Shown in pieces: positions 5,346-6,174 of a stretch of DNA of 6,174 nucleotides. The stretch is from Pseudomonadota bacterium (lineage in GTDB: Bacteria; Pseudomonadota; Gammaproteobacteria; Pseudomonadales; Cellvibrionaceae). The stretch covers positions 1 to 6,174 of the forward strand of contig JAEZGT010000128.1 of the NCBI GenBank assembly GCA_023416875.1, read 5' to 3'. The notes under the pieces were generated by a model that worked only from the letters and a program-made list of their open reading frames with translations, had not been told where the DNA came from and did no database searches. How positions within the stretch are numbered: the first letter of the stretch is position 1; every line of letters starts with the position of its first letter. The translations under genes and the position numbers were made by a program.

Positions 5346-5354
5346 TGCTAGAAT
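5346..5354 (+). promoter_or_regulatory. Candidate extended -10 promoter of serA
   Basis: TGCTAGAAT contains the -10 box TAGAAT (5349-5354) preceded by TG one base upstream. The -35 position (about 5326-5331) falls at the very end of rpiA and is poor, as is common with an extended -10. Transcription would begin near 5361, giving a leader of about 48 bases. A 6-bp stem TGCGCC/GGCGCA (5356-5361, 5374-5379) spans the predicted start. Confidence 0.45.
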
Positions 5355-5408
5355 TTGCGCCCCTTTTTGTGACGGCGCACACGCGCCTCTGATCCGGTGC
5401 CGATCTCC

Positions 5409-6174
5409 ATGACTGCGAAAATCTCCCTGGACAAAGACAAGATCAAATTTGTGTTGCTGGAGGGCGTACACGCCTCCGCCATCGCCAGCCTCAATGCGGC
5501 GGGCTATACCAATATTGATTATCTGAAGACCGCCCTGACGGAAGACGAATTGATCGAGCGTATCAAGGATGCTCACTTTGTCGGCATCCGCTCGCGCACC
5601 CAGCTCACCGCTCGTGTGTTCGCCAACTGCCCCAAACTCATCGCCGTCGGCTGCTTCTGTATCGGCACCAACCAGGTGGATCTGAAATCCGCGCAGGAAC
5701 ACGGCGTGGTGGTGTTTAATGCCCCCTACTCCAATACCCGCAGCGTCGCCGAGCTGGTGATCGCTGAGGCGATTCTGCTGCTGCGTGACATTCCGGCGAA
5801 GAACGCCGCCTGCCATCGCGGTGAGTGGATTAAATCCGCCACCGGCTCCTATGAAATCCGCGGCAAAACCCTCGGTATTATCGGCTACGGCGCCATAGGC
5901 ACCCAGGTGAGCGTGCTGGCGGAGAGCCTCGGTATGCGAGTGGTGTTTTATGATGTGATCAGCAAACTGCCCATGGGCAACGCCAGTCCCTGCAACAAAT
6001 TGGAAGACTTGCTCAAACAGGCCGATATCGTCAGCCTGCACGTGCCGGAGCTCGCCAGCACCAAGGATATGATCGGCGAGAAAGAAATCCGCGCGATGAA
6101 AAAAGGCGCGATCTTGATCAACGCCTCCCGCGGCACGGTAGTGGACATTGATGCCCTGGCGCGGACACTTGGCG
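5409..6174 (+). CDS. serA: D-3-phosphoglycerate dehydrogenase, N-terminal 255 codons
   Basis: SerA oxidises 3-phosphoglycerate to 3-phosphohydroxypyruvate with NAD, the first step of phosphorylated serine synthesis. The gene is open to the right edge, so about 60 percent of a 410-residue E. coli-type protein is present. The start MTAKISLDKDKIKFVLLEGV aligns almost residue by residue with the E. coli enzyme. Visible signatures are AVGCFCIGTNQVDL, FNAPYSNTRSVAELVI, the NAD-binding GYGAIG at residues 159-164, SLHVPE, and INASRGTVVD, whose R241 corresponds to catalytic R240. The catalytic glutamate and histidine and the C-terminal ACT domain that senses serine lie outside, so the short or long regulatory class cannot be proved; the N-terminal similarity favours the E. 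coli type. The ribosome binding site is weak (GGTG, nine bases upstream). Confidence 0.96.
   Translation, partial: MTAKISLDKDKIKFVLLEGVHASAIASLNAAGYTNIDYLKTALTEDELIERIKDAHFVGIRSRTQLTARVFANCPKLIAVGCFCIGTNQVDLKSAQEHGVVVFNAPYSNTRSVAELVIAEAILLLRDIPAKNAACHRGEWIKSATGSYEIRGKTLGIIGYGAIGTQVSVLAESLGMRVVFYDVISKLPMGNASPCNKLEDLLKQADIVSLHVPELASTKDMIGEKEIRAMKKGAILINASRGTVVDIDALARTLG

Noticed and set aside
4959..6041. 360-residue minus-strand open frame opposite rpiA and serA
   Set aside because: Both genes on the plus strand are certain; the antisense translation has no recognisable domain and reflects codon bias of GC-rich genes.

Overview
The window looks like ordinary chromosome from a moderately GC-rich gammaproteobacterium. 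The block pepP-ygfB / TIGR02449-zapA-6S RNA-ygfA is the arrangement known from Pseudomonas and relatives. Together with the protein sequences it suggests the Pseudomonadales/Cellvibrionales side of the class, but the genus cannot be fixed from sequence alone. No mobile elements, CRISPR arrays, tRNA or rRNA genes were found. All long genes are recognisable housekeeping genes, and none is visibly broken.

Left block (1-2398). On the minus strand, ygfB (UPF0149) is followed after 31 bases by pepP, which runs off the left edge. Divergently on the plus strand, a strong sigma70-type promoter (1005-1033) reads into a small coiled-coil gene of the TIGR02449/ZapB-like type, which overlaps zapA by 4 bases (ATGA). 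Next comes 6S RNA (ssrS) with its own extended -10 promoter, and then ygfA (5-formyltetrahydrofolate cyclo-ligase), which starts with GTG just past the 3' end of 6S RNA. This is the conserved zapA-ssrS-ygfA locus.

Middle block (2399-3008). A 13-bp perfect inverted repeat (2430-2484) sits between ygfA and a convergent, previously uncalled 48-residue membrane-peptide ORF (minus strand, 2525-2671). That ORF has a good ribosome binding site and a plausible promoter, with a 19-bp palindrome beside the -35. The remaining AT-rich stretch up to ilvA holds several other short inverted repeats but no convincing gene.

Right block (3009-6174). ilvA (biosynthetic threonine deaminase, minus strand) is divergent from rpiA (ribose-5-phosphate isomerase A, plus strand) across 123 bases that carry candidate promoters for both. 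serA (D-3-phosphoglycerate dehydrogenase) follows rpiA in the same direction after 75 bases, with its own extended -10 candidate, and is cut by the right edge. These genes link the pentose phosphate pathway (rpiA), serine synthesis (serA), one-carbon folate metabolism (ygfA) and isoleucine synthesis (ilvA).

The least explained part of the window is the small membrane peptide and its upstream AT-rich region with the palindrome. I see no evidence of a large undescribed system.
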